DNA of 64,000 nt from NCBI RefSeq assembly GCF_002979455.1, contig NZ_PCOU01000002.1:248001-312000 (forward strand), given 5' to 3'. The stretch comes from Chryseobacterium sp. MYb7. Its GTDB lineage: Bacteria > Bacteroidota > Bacteroidia > Flavobacteriales > Weeksellaceae. Each line of letters opens with the position of its first letter. Position 1 is the stretch's first letter. The notes under the pieces are model-generated. The model saw only the letters and a program-made list of their open reading frames with translations, did no database searches and was not told the origin of the DNA. The translations under genes and the position numbers were made by a program. Positions 61,981 to 64,000 of the stretch are shown here, in pieces.

Positions 61981-62045
61981 TTTTTTGACAAAGTTATTTC
62001 AAAACGGTATACTTTTGTAACCAGTATCACAGAGTATACCAGTAT
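61981..62045. promoter_or_regulatory. divergent promoters and HxlR operator
   Basis: Plus strand: TTTG (61984-61987), 22 bp, TACTTTTG (62010-62017) for the HxlR gene. Minus strand: TAACTTTG (61989-61996) for the SDR. Between and over them lie GGTATAC (62006-62012) and GTATACC (62034-62040), an inverted repeat with centres 28 bp apart, plus ACCAGTAT twice (62020-62027, 62038-62045), 18 bp apart. This is the expected layout of an HxlR-type regulator controlling both genes. Confidence 0.7.
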
Positions 62046-62074
62046 AATTCATGATATCACTTAACTTTGCAACT

Positions 62075-62410
62075 ATGGAAAGAGATCAGACAGAAGAACT
62101 TAGAGCCCTGCAGGATACCCTTTATTTCATTGGTGGGAAATGGCGGATTCCTGTTATCAACTCACTTTGTAACGGAAACAGACGTTTCAGGGAAATTGAA
62201 CGAAGTATCCCCGGAATTACCACCAGAATGCTTTCAAAAGAACTGAAAGATATGGAACTGAATAAATTGGTAAAACGCACCGTTTACCCGGAAACTCCTG
62301 TTTTAATAGAATATGAACCCACAGAATACTGCCGAACCTTTGGAAATATCATTCAGGAAATGATCAACTGGGGAAGAGAGCATAGAAGAGTGATTGTGGA
62401 GGATAGGTGA
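62075..62410 (+). CDS. HxlR-family transcriptional regulator
   Basis: A 111-residue winged-helix protein: LYFIGGKWRIPVINSLCNGNRRFREIERSIPGITTRMLSKELKDMELNKLVKRTVYP (recognised by pieces GGKWRIP, ITTRMLSKELKDMEL, YEPTEYCRTF). The conserved N-terminal Cys of thiol-sensing HxlR/HypR members is absent; two other Cys are present. It faces the SDR gene across the operator and probably regulates it. Confidence 0.93.
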   Translation: MERDQTEELRALQDTLYFIGGKWRIPVINSLCNGNRRFREIERSIPGITTRMLSKELKDMELNKLVKRTVYPETPVLIEYEPTEYCRTFGNIIQEMINWGREHRRVIVEDR

Positions 62411-62420
62411 GAGGCGGCAG

Positions 62421-62590
62421 ATGTTAGGTTGCAGGGATTAGGGATTAGGGATTAGGGATTAGGGATTAGGGATGCGCTGACCTTGAGTAGTAAATATGTG
62501 CTCAATATTCCCCTCCCTTGGAGGGGTGTCAAAAATTCAAAGAATTTTTGACAGGGTGGTTTTACCAGTATACTTTTGACGGGGTGGTTC
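62421..62590. repeat. composite repeat: GGGATTA heptamers plus G-rich hairpins, copy 3
   Basis: AGGTTGCAGG, five and a half GGGATTA units (62434-62473), GCGCTGACCTTGAGTAGTAAATATG and the hairpins up to 62562. A second GACGGGGTGGTT end lies at 62577-62589, after an intervening TACCAGTATACTTTTG (62563-62578) that resembles the SDR/HxlR operator. The end of the repeat appears to have been duplicated. Confidence 0.88.
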
Positions 62591-62593
62591 CAC

Positions 62594-62622
62594 AAAAAAA
62601 GCCCCTTAAAAAAGGAGCTTTC
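62594..62622 (-). terminator. terminator of the isocitrate dehydrogenase gene
   Basis: On the minus strand AGCTCCTTTTTTAAGGGGCT is followed by seven T, 20 bp after the stop. Confidence 0.85.
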
Positions 62623-62642
62623 ATTTATATCAAAAGGAACGA

Positions 62643-64000
<1,358 letters not shown>

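Overview
The window is a stretch of chromosome from a low-GC member of the Bacteroidota, most likely a Chryseobacterium or a close relative in the Weeksellaceae. The evidence is: TTTG / TAnnTTTG promoters, a subclass-A2-type class A beta-lactamase, a GLPGLI-like protein, a DUF6261 protein, a short GG-leader 'bacteriocin-like' peptide, weak ribosome binding sites, many lysine-rich hypothetical proteins, and dispersed hairpin repeats between genes. The genus is inferred from recalled family resemblance; no search was run. No rRNA, tRNA or CRISPR array was seen.

Layout. 1-6.9 kb: end of an alpha/beta hydrolase, a GH3 beta-glucosidase, two tandem secreted paralogues, a group of small membrane proteins (the last is frameshifted) and a 46-codon GG-leader peptide between two copies of a repeat. 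6.9-18.5 kb: mostly core genes (purB, purL, dgkA, dnaN). A YhcG-type nuclease sits in the purL leader between 36-bp direct repeats, and a barstar-like gene follows purL. 18.5-22.7 kb: an XRE regulator, then a lipoprotein polymorphic toxin with a C-terminal AHH nuclease domain, its Imm11-like immunity gene and a GLPGLI-like gene. 22.9-37.5 kb: pheT, a META lipoprotein, a 3-hydroxyacyl-CoA dehydrogenase, a class A beta-lactamase, a GH5-CBM6 enzyme, an oxidoreductase, pcm, a D-2-hydroxyacid dehydrogenase and hutU. 37.7-40.6 kb: a very AT-rich three-gene minus-strand cassette (coiled-coil-TIR protein, an unknown 225-residue protein, a multi-pass membrane protein) that looks like an uncharacterised defence cassette. 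41-48.6 kb: DUF6261, an XRE regulator between long intergenic repeats, an exported Tpx, GapN, and two tandem paralogous sigma factor plus membrane protein modules. 48.6-56 kb: an S41 peptidase, two metallo-beta-lactamase-fold proteins, GNAT, AraC and an aldo/keto reductase. 56.2-61.1 kb: DoxX and DUF1223, then a LytTR regulator, a LytS kinase, a lipoprotein and a haem-binding protein. 61.2-64 kb: a divergent SDR/HxlR pair with an operator-like palindrome, and the end of a monomeric isocitrate dehydrogenase.

The points most worth following are the TIR cassette, the AHH toxin locus, the inserted nuclease in front of purL, and a promoter architecture shared at identical spacing by the DUF1223-DoxX unit and the haem-binding/LytS/LytTR unit. 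The last suggests a small self-controlled redox regulon. Several families of dispersed hairpins and 7-bp tandem repeats, some telomere-like in sequence, fill the intergenic regions.
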